Source: CAYINU01 sp964364855
GTDB lineage: Bacteria > Margulisbacteria > Marinamargulisbacteria > CAYINU01
Assembly (NCBI GenBank): GCA_964364855.1
Contig: CAYINU010000005.1
Coordinates: 1-49,537 of the forward strand
Direction of reading: 5' to 3'
Length of the DNA: 49,537 nt
Positions 1-8,201 of the stretch are shown piece after piece; the first letter of the stretch is position 1, and every line of letters begins with the position of its first letter. The notes under the pieces were generated by a model. The model saw only the letters and a list, made by a program, of their open reading frames with translations, ran no database searches and was not told where the DNA came from. The position numbers were made by a program, and so were the translations under genes.

Positions 1-890
1 AGTTGCTTGTTTGACGTAGTCGCCCAAAAATCTTGACGGTTATAGGTGAGGGCTTCTTTTTCCTGCTCGCCAGATTCATTGGTAAAGCTCATACTGCTTT
101 TTTTGCCAAACGGGGGATTGGCCAACACATAATCAAATAAGGTGTTTGATGCTGAAACCAAAGCATCTTGAGGAGAAACGGGCACCGTGGTGCTATCTAT
201 TTCACCAATATTATGCAGAAACATGTTCATCAAACAAAGCCGTCTTGTACCCGGTACAATCTCGTTTCCGTGAAAGGTATGATGTTTCAAAAATAAGCGT
301 TCATCTTTATCAAGCTGGTAATGTTGGATCAAAAAGTCATAAGCAGATAGGAAAAAACCACCGGTACCACAAGCCGGATCAGCAATGGTTTTGCCGGGTT
401 CGGGGCGAATACATTCCACCATGGCTTTAATCAATGCTCTAGGCGTAAAGTATTGGCCGGCACCGGACTTGGTATCTTCGGCGTTCTTCTCCAAAATACC
501 TTCATAGATATCTCCCTTGATATCGGCATCGAGTAAGGTCCAATTGGTTTCATCAATCATGGCGATAATGCGGGATAGTTTTGCGGGGTCTTGAATTTTA
601 TTTTGGGCTTTCACAAAAATTTGGCCCAACATGCCTTTTTTATTTGAAAGGGCCTGAAGCGTTTCTACATAGTGAACTTCCAGTTCTGCCCCTGTTTTTG
701 ATCGAAGTGTGGACCAGTTGTATTCTTTGGGGACGCCCACTTCTCTGCTATATGGCGGCTTGGAATATTCATCGGCCATTTTTAGAAAGATTAAGAAGGT
801 TAATTGCTCCAGGTAATCACCGTAGCCAACGCCGTCGTCACGTAGGGTGGTGCAGAAGCTCCAGACTTTGGAAATGATTGATGATGTCAT
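1..890 (-). CDS. hsdM: Type I restriction-modification DNA methyltransferase subunit HsdM (3' end cut by window edge)
   Basis: Reading the minus strand from ATG at 890 gives an open frame of 296 codons that runs off base 1, so the C-terminal part lies outside the window. It starts MTSSIISKVWSF, carries the HsdM N-terminal helical domain (residues 1-135), then the adenine-methyltransferase core with SAM-binding motif DPACGTGGF (171-179) and catalytic motif NPPFG (258-262). HsdM methylates adenine in the sequence chosen by HsdS and is needed with HsdR for cleavage. Its start overlaps the hsdS stop (ATGA), which indicates translational coupling, and it is the last visible gene of a hsdR, KilA-N, hsdS, hsdM operon. 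The order with hsdM last is less usual than M-S-R. No break is seen in the visible part. Confidence 0.95.
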   Translation of the reverse strand, partial: MTSSIISKVWSFCTTLRDDGVGYGDYLEQLTFLIFLKMADEYSKPPYSREVGVPKEYNWSTLRSKTGAELEVHYVETLQALSNKKGMLGQIFVKAQNKIQDPAKLSRIIAMIDETNWTLLDADIKGDIYEGILEKNAEDTKSGAGQYFTPRALIKAMVECIRPEPGKTIADPACGTGGFFLSAYDFLIQHYQLDKDERLFLKHHTFHGNEIVPGTRRLCLMNMFLHNIGEIDSTTVPVSPQDALVSASNTLFDYVLANPPFGKKSSMSFTNESGEQEKEALTYNRQDFWATTSNKQ

Positions 891-2212
891 ACTTTCACCT
901 CTTTCTTTTGTTTTTTATTTGATTTTTGTTTGGCTTTCTCGGCCTTTATTTTTTCTAGTAGTTCCGATGCTGGCTCGTCGTTTGGGTCTTGTGGCACCAA
1001 TTGGCCCGAAAAGGCTTTTTTGAGTATGGATTGGCGTAGTATTTCAGCTTTTTTTAGGTTGGTGTCGATGTCGGTTTCGAGTTGATCGATGACGGAGAAT
1101 TGGGTTTCAATAAATAAGACAATACTTTTCTGTTCCTCTTTGCCACAAAAAGGGATCTTCAATGAATACAGAATTTTCTGATTAATCTTTGGCATCGTAC
1201 CGGCAGACCCTTGAGCATTTATTCTTAAATAATTTCTGATTTGAGGACTGGATAGTGCAAAATTCAAAAATTTAGGAGTGACTTTGTTGGTGTCTGCTTT
1301 TACCCGAATCATTAAATCGGGAAAAATAAACGCTTTTGATTGTCCAGTATAGATTGCAGGAACGCCTACATATTCAGCCGTATTCCCTCTTTGAATAAAA
1401 ATGTCATTAGGCTCACACCAGATATCTCTTTCTTTTAGTCCTTTTTCATCGAGAAATTTATACTGGCTCCCATCAAAAACACCTAAAGTTGTAGCTGACA
1501 AACTTAATACTTTGTTTTCTGTACGGTATTTAACTGGATTACCTGAATAACCATTAGTTAGTTTGTAAGATATTAGATTTTCAAGCGTACTTGAATCGGA
1601 AATATTATCAAACGCCCGCTTCAACACCGCCTGCCGATACCGCTTCAACTGCTCTTTGGCTTTTTTTAGGCTTTCAATGCCATGATCCAGTTCGGAAAAG
1701 AGTTCTTCGATCTTGGCGACGATGCGTTTTTGTTCGTTGAGGGGGGGAAATGAGATTACGACAGACGATACCAATCCAATATTTAGATTTTTTACAGTTG
1801 AGCCAGCGGCAAGCTTATCAAATTGCTTGAAAACATTTGGGGAACTTAAAATGTAATATAAATAATCCATTTCAAAACAATCTATATTCTTAGGTCTTAA
1901 TACTAGCCAACCATCGTGGATTGCTCCTGTTGTCTGCATGATATAGGGCTTTCCAAAACTCATCGAATTGGACAATATGAAATCACCTTCAACTACCAGT
2001 CTTGATTTTTTTAAGCCTTCTAGTCTAATTTTTTCTCTCGTTTGCCTAATATATTTTGTTATATTCTGCGTATCTCCAATTTTTATCCAATTAATACCGC
2101 TTGGTTCATCTGTCAAAAACGACTTTATTGGTCTAGGGGACCCGCCTCTCTCTATGTCAAGAAACGTGTCTAATCTAATCTCAATCCAGCTTTTTGGCCG
2201 CATTTTTGTCAT
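887..2212 (-). CDS. hsdS: Type I restriction-modification specificity subunit HsdS
   Basis: 441 residues, the usual length for HsdS. It has two target-recognition halves, each followed by a helical conserved region. The first repeat reads PPLNEQKRIVAKIEELFSEL near residue 155-175, and the second is a KEEQKSIVLFIETQF stretch near 360. This NEQ..IV..I...F pattern is typical of the central and distal spacer helices that set the distance between the two half-sites. The C-terminus ends in a Lys-rich tail. HsdS binds DNA and assembles with two HsdM, with or without HsdR. It starts 34 bases after the KilA-N gene and overlaps hsdM by 4 bases. The sequence around its start copies the sequence around the hsdR stop and KilA-N start (see repeat entries). 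Confidence 0.93.
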   Translation of the reverse strand: MTKMRPKSWIEIRLDTFLDIERGGSPRPIKSFLTDEPSGINWIKIGDTQNITKYIRQTREKIRLEGLKKSRLVVEGDFILSNSMSFGKPYIMQTTGAIHDGWLVLRPKNIDCFEMDYLYYILSSPNVFKQFDKLAAGSTVKNLNIGLVSSVVISFPPLNEQKRIVAKIEELFSELDHGIESLKKAKEQLKRYRQAVLKRAFDNISDSSTLENLISYKLTNGYSGNPVKYRTENKVLSLSATTLGVFDGSQYKFLDEKGLKERDIWCEPNDIFIQRGNTAEYVGVPAIYTGQSKAFIFPDLMIRVKADTNKVTPKFLNFALSSPQIRNYLRINAQGSAGTMPKINQKILYSLKIPFCGKEEQKSIVLFIETQFSVIDQLETDIDTNLKKAEILRQSILKKAFSGQLVPQDPNDEPASELLEKIKAEKAKQKSNKKQKKEVKV

Positions 2213-2237
2213 GCCGCCAACCTCACATTTAATTCCT
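2203..2237 (-). repeat. Diverged copy of the hsdR 3' end, in front of hsdS
   Basis: This 35-base stretch matches 3079-3113 at 31 of 35 positions, in the same orientation. Read on the minus strand in the matching frame it encodes KELNVRLAA followed by TGA, against EELNMRLAA-stop at the true end of HsdR. It therefore looks like a leftover hsdR terminus directly ahead of the hsdS start. Confidence 0.85.
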
Positions 2238-2245
2238 TGCCCACA

Positions 2246-3088
2246 TCATCTCCCCCCAATCTTCTTTACCCCATCCACCCGAGCCAGTAACGTCATCTGC
2301 TCAATCGCCATCTTATTCAGTCTTAACGCCCGGTCAGACTGCGACAACCCTTGTTTAATCAGCTCTGCATTCATGCTTTCCAAATTAACCAACACAATCA
2401 GTTGATGATGGGACGCATAATCTCGAACATTGCCTTTTTGTTCTGGGTTTTCGTCGCGCCACGCTTTGGCTGTTTTTCCAAATAATGCCACATTCAACAC
2501 ATCCGCCTCACTGGCATAAGTGAAGATTTGTAACTTGCCGGATACGTCCTCAGGAATTAAGTTTTCTTTAACCGCATCGGTATGAATCCGATAATTAATT
2601 TTGGCCAGTTCTCGTTTTAGATTCCAGCTTAGAGACAACCGGCTGTTTTCGTCGGCCTTTAACCGTTGATAATCTTTGATGATATACAGCTTAAATTCAG
2701 CTGAAACCCAAGAGGCGAATTCAAATGCAATATCCTTATGGGCATAAGTGCCGCCATAACGCCCTGATTTTGAAATAAGACCTTTGGCTTGGGTGTTATT
2801 GATCCATTTTTGAGGCGATAGCGTAAACGCATTCGATCCGGCTTGTTTGCTAAACCCGTCGAATTCGACGGGTTTAAAATCGGGGTTGTTTAGCTTCTCC
2901 CACAGTCCTAAAAACTGAATTGTGTCCTTGCTTCGCATCCAGTTTTTGATGACATCATTAGGCTCATCGCTTTTAAATTTAGCAATATCAGTTAGCGAAA
3001 TATAATCGTCATCATTCCCATAATGCAAAACAGAAACGGCAAAATCCCCTGCTTGCAATGACACTTTTTGAAGCGGCTTTTTTGTCAC
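2246..3088 (-). CDS. KilA-N domain protein inserted in the hsd operon
   Basis: 280 residues, starting at GTG (3088-3086), which overlaps the hsdR stop as GTGA. The N-terminal about 110 residues contain the KilA-N pattern: DYISLTDIAKFK near 28-39, then NWMRSKDTIQFLGLWEKLNNP, and YGGTYAHKDIAFEFASWVS at about 111-129. This is a nucleic-acid-binding fold first known from phage and large DNA viruses. The C-terminal half is helical, without a motif I recognise. Genes of this type are known as companions of some type I RM operons, where a regulatory or anti-restriction-control role is suspected but not shown. The gene is bracketed by two copies of the hsdR tail, so it seems to have been inserted as a cassette. 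Both overlaps imply co-translation with hsdR. Confidence 0.85.
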   Translation of the reverse strand: MTKKPLQKVSLQAGDFAVSVLHYGNDDDYISLTDIAKFKSDEPNDVIKNWMRSKDTIQFLGLWEKLNNPDFKPVEFDGFSKQAGSNAFTLSPQKWINNTQAKGLISKSGRYGGTYAHKDIAFEFASWVSAEFKLYIIKDYQRLKADENSRLSLSWNLKRELAKINYRIHTDAVKENLIPEDVSGKLQIFTYASEADVLNVALFGKTAKAWRDENPEQKGNVRDYASHHQLIVLVNLESMNAELIKQGLSQSDRALRLNKMAIEQMTLLARVDGVKKIGGR

Positions 3089-3113
3089 GCGGCCAACCTC
3101 ATATTCAATTCCT
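3079..3113 (-). repeat. hsdR 3' end: second member of the direct repeat bracketing the KilA-N gene
   Basis: This copy contains the true hsdR stop and the GTG start of the KilA-N gene. Compared with 2203-2237 there are 4 mismatches in 35 bases, mostly synonymous in the hsdR frame. The two copies are 876 bases apart, one KilA-N gene unit. Confidence 0.85.
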
Positions 3114-5856
3114 CAATCAGGTCATCCGTCTCATCACCAAACAATTGATGCATCTTTGCCAAACCACCCTTGGCATCAAAGGGAGAAAGTTCTAACGCGT
3201 CTCGTTCAATTCGAAATGAGGTAATGGCATAATTTATTAGCATTCGAAGCCATGCCATTTGTTCATTATTAAATTTGGTGCCCCCGCCACTGTGTTTTTG
3301 CATAATCCAATCTTGGAAATTCTTACGAACCCGCTCTTCATTCAGTGTAAATTTTGAATCAAGCCCACACGCCCGGCGAATGAGGGACATTAAGGCAGTA
3401 AGTTCATTTTGTGGTTGCTCAGACTTGCAACCATCTAAAATGGCGTAGGCCTTCCAAACGTGAAAGGGCTGTAAATTTGGCCGGTCAGACAGCAGCTTTG
3501 CCATGACATCTTTGATCATTTTGAGTGTGATAGTTTGTCGCCTTGCAGGAAACATGTAAAAGATTTCAATCGCTTCAATATCGGTTTTATGTTCTTCTAA
3601 ATACGTTTCAAAATCATGCACCATGGTTTTGGCATTTTCTTCGGAATCGCCTGACCACTCTGTACGGATGACCTTATCCAAGGTGTCATGATCGATGGTT
3701 TGGTCTTTGTCTTGCCGAATAGTTTCCAATAGCTCAACCAGTTCACCATTTAACACACTAGAGGCTTCTTTAACCAATTGGCTTTGGGCCGTTTTTAGGG
3801 AAGTTTCGTCAACATCACTTCCTTGAGGTTTTTGTTCAATGTCACATGCTTTTGCATAAACGGCATCTGGATCAACCGCGCCCAATAACTGACTTACAAT
3901 AGCTGATAATGAAACCCCATTAGATTTGGCTTCAATTTGGGCTTTGTCTTGCTCGTCAAGCTGCCTGTCCAGACGGGCCAGTCTACCGGCTAAAGAACTC
4001 ACGGTATCTTCATCATGTGCGCCCATCATGACACCCATCGCCAAATCTTTTATGGAAGCACTCGGTTTTGTAATGAGTGGCTGGCTTGCCGTTTTGAGTG
4101 ATTTGGTCACGCCAATCGCATCAACAATCACGTAATGTGTTTTGCCGGTAATGGCAGATGGTGTGACTTTTTTCAGGATTTCTTTATCAACTGTTCGAGT
4201 GCCTCGGCCTTTCATTTGCTCAAAATAGTTGCGGCTCTTAACGTCTCGCATAAACAATAAGCATTCCAAAGGTTTTACATCGGTGCCGGTCGCAATCATA
4301 TCAACCGTTACTGCAATTCGTGGGTAATAGTCGTTTCTAAATTGGGCTAAAACTGACTTTGGATTTTCTTCTGATTGATAGGTAACTTTTTTGCAAAACT
4401 CATTTCTTTCGCCAAACTCTTCACGGATGATTTGGATAATGTCATCGGCGTGGCTATCCGTTTTGGCGAACACCAATGTTTTAGGAATTTCTTTTCGGTT
4501 TGGAAAAATTTCCGGTAATTTGTCCTTAAAGGTTCGGATAACAGTTCGAATTTGGTCAGGATTCACAATCTTTTGATCCAATTGTTTGGCAGTATAGGAT
4601 TCATCTTCATCCTGAGTTTCCCAACGTTTTTTACGGGTAATCCGTTCCCGGCGTTCTACAAGTTGCTGGGCTTTTAATGTGCCGCCTTGGATACTGAGTT
4701 CGGTTTCAATGACATAAATTTCATTACCCACATTAACGCCATCCGCGACTGCTTTTTCATGTGTGTATTCACTCACAACATTTTTTCTAAAAAAGCCATA
4801 GGTGCGATTGTCCGGTGTTGCCGTCAGCCCGATTAGATACGCATCAAAATACTCCAGCACTTGACGCCATGTGTTATAGATTGAGCGATGACATTCATCA
4901 ATAATAATCATGTCAAAAAATTCTGGGGGAATTTTGGGATTGTAAACAACCGGTAGCGATTCTTTTGGTCGGGTAAATTGCTCGGCAGGGTTTCGTTCTT
5001 CTAATGACTCGTCCAGCTCTTCACCCTTTAAAATGGAATACATGCGCTGAATGGTACTAATACACACTTGGGCATCTGGTGGGACATAAGACGATTGAAG
5101 GCGTCTCACATTATAAAGCTCAGTAAATTTTCGGTTATCATCATTCGGCAAATAAGATAAAAACTCTTGTTCGGCCTGTTCCCCAAGATTTTTAGTGTCG
5201 ACTAAAAATAACACTCGGTTTATTTTTGCGTATTTTAGCCAACGATACACAGATGTGATCGCCGTGAAGGTTTTACCTGAACCTGTAGCCATTTGTACTA
5301 AAGCTCTTGGTTTATCTTCTGCAAGTGATTGGTCCAAATTAGTGATTGCTGTTATTTGACATTGGCGTAATCCATCGCGGTTAAGTGGCGGCATTTTGGA
5401 TAAATGCCCTCTAAGGGTGTCTTTTTCGTTAAGCCATTTTTGAAGTGTTTCAGGACGGTGGAAATTAAATACTTCTCTTGATCGTGGTTTTGGGTCTTTT
5501 CCATTTGTAAAACGAGTAATAATGCCCGTGGATTCATAAACAAATGGCAAAGGCTCTTTGTTGTTTACCCATTTAAGGGTCGCGTTTGCATATCCTCCCG
5601 ATTGATCTTCTACTGTGGTGATTTTATGTCCCCATTCCGGGGGTTTTGCTTCTATGATGCCAACAGCTTTTGAATCAACAAAGAGCACATAATCTGCAGG
5701 GCCTACATCGGTTTGGAACTCGCGGACGACAACCCCTAATGACGCTGATAAGTTAATTTTTTTCTGATCTTGAATAACCCAACCCGCTTGCACAAGCTGT
5801 TTATCGATTTGATCTCGAGCCTGTTGCTCGGGGTTTTGGTTAATATTTGCCGTCAT
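3085..5856 (-). CDS. hsdR: Type I restriction enzyme endonuclease/translocase subunit HsdR (EcoEI-like)
   Basis: 923 residues, complete. The N-terminal PD-(D/E)xK nuclease shows D55 (GPADYVL) and E69-A-K71 (IIEAK). The SF2 translocase follows, with Walker A ATGSGKT (190-196), the DEAH-type box IIIDECHRS, LIGLTATP, and a C-terminal helicase half containing VTVDMIATGTDVKPLE and MKGRGTR. The last about 200 residues match the EcoEI R C-terminal region that contacts HsdM/HsdS. The enzyme translocates DNA using ATP and cuts at a distance from unmethylated sites. The gene begins the operon (ATG at 5856) and all key residues are present, so it looks functional. The 340-base upstream spacer holds two hairpins but no convincing promoter that I can place. 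Confidence 0.96.
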   Translation of the reverse strand: MTANINQNPEQQARDQIDKQLVQAGWVIQDQKKINLSASLGVVVREFQTDVGPADYVLFVDSKAVGIIEAKPPEWGHKITTVEDQSGGYANATLKWVNNKEPLPFVYESTGIITRFTNGKDPKPRSREVFNFHRPETLQKWLNEKDTLRGHLSKMPPLNRDGLRQCQITAITNLDQSLAEDKPRALVQMATGSGKTFTAITSVYRWLKYAKINRVLFLVDTKNLGEQAEQEFLSYLPNDDNRKFTELYNVRRLQSSYVPPDAQVCISTIQRMYSILKGEELDESLEERNPAEQFTRPKESLPVVYNPKIPPEFFDMIIIDECHRSIYNTWRQVLEYFDAYLIGLTATPDNRTYGFFRKNVVSEYTHEKAVADGVNVGNEIYVIETELSIQGGTLKAQQLVERRERITRKKRWETQDEDESYTAKQLDQKIVNPDQIRTVIRTFKDKLPEIFPNRKEIPKTLVFAKTDSHADDIIQIIREEFGERNEFCKKVTYQSEENPKSVLAQFRNDYYPRIAVTVDMIATGTDVKPLECLLFMRDVKSRNYFEQMKGRGTRTVDKEILKKVTPSAITGKTHYVIVDAIGVTKSLKTASQPLITKPSASIKDLAMGVMMGAHDEDTVSSLAGRLARLDRQLDEQDKAQIEAKSNGVSLSAIVSQLLGAVDPDAVYAKACDIEQKPQGSDVDETSLKTAQSQLVKEASSVLNGELVELLETIRQDKDQTIDHDTLDKVIRTEWSGDSEENAKTMVHDFETYLEEHKTDIEAIEIFYMFPARRQTITLKMIKDVMAKLLSDRPNLQPFHVWKAYAILDGCKSEQPQNELTALMSLIRRACGLDSKFTLNEERVRKNFQDWIMQKHSGGGTKFNNEQMAWLRMLINYAITSFRIERDALELSPFDAKGGLAKMHQLFGDETDDLIEELNMRLAA

Positions 5857-6022
5857 GGGTGCCCTTATTTAGGTAGTGATAACGCCTTAATTCTACCAAG
5901 AATTTTCAATATTAAGAATGAGGCAGGATTAACTGGATTTTTGCTCCCAAAAAATTGGTGTTGAGAGTGATCCCGCATTTTTAGATTTAAATGTTTAAAA
6001 AAATAAGGAGACATTTTCTCAG

Positions 6023-6046
6023 CCCCGCCGGGTGGGGGCGGCGGGG
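6023..6046. repeat. GC-rich hairpin 1 with GGTGGGGG loop
   Basis: A perfect 8-bp stem (CCCCGCCG with CGGCGGGG) encloses the 8-base loop GGTGGGGG. It lies in the 340-base spacer between hsdR and the next plus-strand gene. No T-run follows, so it is not an ordinary Rho-independent terminator. A sister hairpin with the same loop and a different stem is at 6119-6142. Apart from these two hairpins I see nothing definite in 5857-6196. Confidence 0.8.
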
Positions 6047-6118
6047 CGGTTCGAAGTCATCTCATTCGAAATTAGATTCTTGGATTAAAGAATATCTTCA
6101 AGGAAGTGGGTAATTCAG

Positions 6119-6142
6119 CCCGGCCAGGTGGGGGTGGCCGGG
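6119..6142. repeat. GC-rich hairpin 2 with identical loop and covarying stem
   Basis: An 8-bp stem (CCCGGCCA with TGGCCGGG) encloses the loop GGTGGGGG, identical to that of hairpin 1. Stem differences at positions 4 and 8 are compensated on the other arm. Short flanks are shared (TTCAG or TCTCAG before, CGG after). Confidence 0.8.
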
Positions 6143-6196
6143 CGGGCTAGGTGTGAATCTATTGTGCTTAAATGATTTGAGGTTTTTAATTGAAAT

Positions 6197-6613
6197 ATGA
6201 AATGCCAGTTTGAACTCGATGGCATTAAATTTTCTGGGCTAGACTCAAAGTTCATTAGGCCCATTGCGCAATACTTGGCAGCAACTAGTGGAGCTTTTCT
6301 TGTCCCTTCTGAAAACTGGAAAAATGAGCTTGGAAATTTGCCTTCTCCTCTCCAATCTCCCGATGCTTTAGCACTTTTGATAACTGGGAATATGCCTACA
6401 ACTACGGCTACGCTTACAGGAACATATCTTGATGTTATAAGGCAAGAGTCACGACCGATGACTGGTGAAGGGCCGTTGAATATTTATCGTCAGTACATCA
6501 TGAAGATGACGAACGGGGCGTACTTCATTTCTGAACCTACCAAGCCCGATCATCATTGGGCAAATACGGCAATGGCGCTGGATATTTATGGGATTCAGTC
6601 ATTTTTTAGGTAA
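6197..6613 (+). CDS. Hypothetical protein (138 aa)
   Basis: I do not recognise this protein. It is soluble-looking, without a signal peptide or membrane segment, and moderately AT-rich in codon use. It starts MKCQFELDGIKF. A weak GAGG lies about 13 bases upstream of the ATG, so the start is not firm. It converges with, and overlaps by 15 bases, the small gene on the opposite strand. Position next to the RM operon and the secreted pair marks it as accessory. Confidence 0.5.
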   Translation: MKCQFELDGIKFSGLDSKFIRPIAQYLAATSGAFLVPSENWKNELGNLPSPLQSPDALALLITGNMPTTTATLTGTYLDVIRQESRPMTGEGPLNIYRQYIMKMTNGAYFISEPTKPDHHWANTAMALDIYGIQSFFR

Positions 6614-6844
6614 GCGGTTCGATACAAAAACCAGTTGGTCCGCCAGCAATTGGTTCGACGTAAAAACCAACCGGGCCGCCAGAGAAACTTTTATTACAAC
6701 CCCAAGTTCGTAAATCCCCAGACCTAACGCCGTGAGTTCCAACCGAAACGGCAGCTTTTTAGCATCCATTTTGATGATGGCATGATCTATAATAATGCGT
6801 TCCACATTGCCCTTGAGCCAGTCCTTGAGTTCTTTTTCAGTCAT
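6599..6844 (-). CDS. Small hypothetical protein with a 12-residue tandem repeat
   Basis: 81 residues starting MTEKELKDWLKGN. The middle is hydrophobic (LELTALGLGIYELGVVIKVSL). The C-terminal 24 residues are an imperfect tandem duplication of a 12-residue unit (SLAARLVFTSNQ, then LLADQLVFVSNR), reflecting a 36-base repeat in the DNA at 6616-6682. No good ribosome binding site is visible before the ATG. The overlap with the convergent neighbour is confined to the 3' ends. It may be a real small gene or a degenerate one. Confidence 0.35.
   Translation of the reverse strand: MTEKELKDWLKGNVERIIIDHAIIKMDAKKLPFRLELTALGLGIYELGVVIKVSLAARLVFTSNQLLADQLVFVSNRLPKK
6616..6682 (-). repeat. 36-base tandem repeat (two copies)
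   Basis: Copies at 6616-6646 and 6652-6682 both begin GGTTCGA and end GGNCCGCCAG, with AAAAACCA in the middle. The 36-base period keeps frame in the minus-strand gene. Confidence 0.7.
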
Positions 6845-6967
6845 GGCTTTGTAATTGAGCTTGAATTTGAGTGTCCCATCGTGGCAAAAATTTGGTTCGA
6901 AGCGGATTTGGGTTTATAGTGAACCTGAAATGCAAGTTTATGAGAGGGTGGAATAGAAAGGAATTAT

Positions 6968-7399
6968 ATGGCTGTTTTCTCCTGGAAGAATCTGTTTTTT
7001 AGCACGTTGCTGATCGGTATCTCTTCGGGAGCGCTCTATGCATATAATGCCTATGGGAACTATTTTCCGTACGGCACGCAGTTTCCTGACGGCCACTGGA
7101 TAATAGCACAAATTCCTGGCGACGCATATTCATGCTTTCAGCTGGGTTCGTGGTTATGGGTGATGCAAAAAAACGCCATCATTTCAGTATTCTGGTTTAC
7201 GGATAACTATGGCTACAACGTGGTATCACTTCCCTACGTTGAGCCGGTATGGGTGTATGGATACCCCAACGATCAGGGAGGGGTAGGATGTACAGTGTGG
7301 CCGGGACAAACGCTGTCTTTCACATCGAATGCTTCTTGGGTAAACGACCCGGGCGGCGGCGGTTCCACCCTACTGTCCTGCTATCTACACTGCCCCTGA
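6968..7399 (+). CDS. Small secreted protein, paralog of the gene at 7758
   Basis: 143 residues preceded by a good ribosome binding site (AAAGGA about 6 bases before ATG). Residues 1-25 form a Sec signal peptide: positive SWK, hydrophobic LFFSTLLIGISSGA, and an A-L-Y-A cleavage site. The mature part is rich in Trp, Tyr, Gly and Pro, and has Cys residues in the spacing C..//..GCTVWPGQT//..SCYLHCP, which suggests disulfides formed outside the cytoplasm. Conserved blocks shared with the paralog are LWVMQ.NAIISVFWFT, EPVWVYG.P.DQG and GCTVWP.QTL. I know no family for it. Function unknown; an exported or surface protein is the safest reading. Confidence 0.75.
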   Translation: MAVFSWKNLFFSTLLIGISSGALYAYNAYGNYFPYGTQFPDGHWIIAQIPGDAYSCFQLGSWLWVMQKNAIISVFWFTDNYGYNVVSLPYVEPVWVYGYPNDQGGVGCTVWPGQTLSFTSNASWVNDPGGGGSTLLSCYLHCP

Positions 7400-7492
7400 C
7401 CCCCATAAGGGAACTTATCAACAGCTTTTGCAGTAAGGTGAAACGGAGGCGGTATAAATGACCGTAGCGAAAATGCCCATTATCGGAAAATT

Positions 7493-7579
7493 CGGAGAGA
7501 GTGGGATTCGAACCCACGGTGACGTTCCCGCCACACCGCATTTCGAGTGCGGCCCGATCGACCACTCCGGCATCTCTCC
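7493..7579 (-). tRNA. tRNA-Ser(CGA)
   Basis: Read on the minus strand it folds with a 7-bp acceptor stem (GGAGAGA with TCTCTCC), an anticodon loop CT-CGA-AA on a CCGCA/TGCGG stem, a long variable arm typical of type II tRNAs, and a T arm with GTTCGAATCC. The anticodon CGA reads UCG serine codons. The discriminator base is G, and the 3' CCA is not encoded. It lies between the two paralogous secreted genes, on the opposite strand. Confidence 0.95.
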
Positions 7580-7757
7580 GTTGCGCAGTATAAACCACGA
7601 CATGTCCTTAGGCTATGTAAACTAAAGAGGTGTCGAAACAAGTTTTTGGTATAGAGTTAGATATAGGATAGGCTATGATGATCGGATGTGCGGTATTATT
7701 AGCAAGTGAGGGTTGTTGAGCTGTATTCCATTACGCCAAGGAAGGGGTTTTTGTAAA

Positions 7758-8201
7758 ATGCCAATTTTTTCCTGGAAAAACCTGTTTTTTAGTACGTTGC
7801 TGATCGGTATCTCTTCGGGAGCGCTCTATGCATTTGGTGCCTATGATAACGTTTTTCCGTATGGCACGCCGTTGCCCCCTGGCCACTGGATAGCAGTAGA
7901 AATTCAGGACGATAGTGGCTCAACCGCATGCGAGCAGATGGGTACGTGGTTATGGGTGATGCAACGAAACGCCATCATTTCAGTATTCTGGTTTACGATT
8001 AACAATGGACAAAACGTGGTAGCACTTCCCTACAAGGAGCCGGTATGGGTGTATGGATTCCCCAGCGATCAGGGGGTGTTAGGGGGGCCAGGTTGCACAG
8101 TATGGCCGGAGCAAACGCTGGCTTTGTCAGGGCCTGCTGGACGTATAGATCCGGGGACTGGTTTCCCCATTTGGTGGTCCTGCCGTCTAATCTGTCCATA
8201 G
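7758..8201 (+). CDS. Small secreted protein, paralog of the gene at 6968
   Basis: 147 residues from ATG 7758, chosen because AAGGAAGGGG lies about 10 bases upstream and the N-terminus then aligns with the paralog. A longer reading from TTG 7713 would hide the signal peptide. The signal peptide and cleavage site (SSGALYA) are nearly identical to the paralog at DNA level. The mature region has diverged but keeps LWVMQRNAIISVFWFT, EPVWVYGFPSDQG and GCTVWPEQTL, and ends in WWSCRLICP. Cys residues are again paired with the paralog. Function unknown. The stronger conservation of the leader than of the mature part is typical of duplicated secreted proteins under diversification. Confidence 0.75.
   Translation: MPIFSWKNLFFSTLLIGISSGALYAFGAYDNVFPYGTPLPPGHWIAVEIQDDSGSTACEQMGTWLWVMQRNAIISVFWFTINNGQNVVALPYKEPVWVYGFPSDQGVLGGPGCTVWPEQTLALSGPAGRIDPGTGFPIWWSCRLICP

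Noticed and set aside
146..877. Two plus-strand open frames (94 and 98 codons) at the left edge
   Set aside because: They lie antisense to a clear hsdM frame with DPACGTGGF and NPPFG and have no similarity or ribosome sites.
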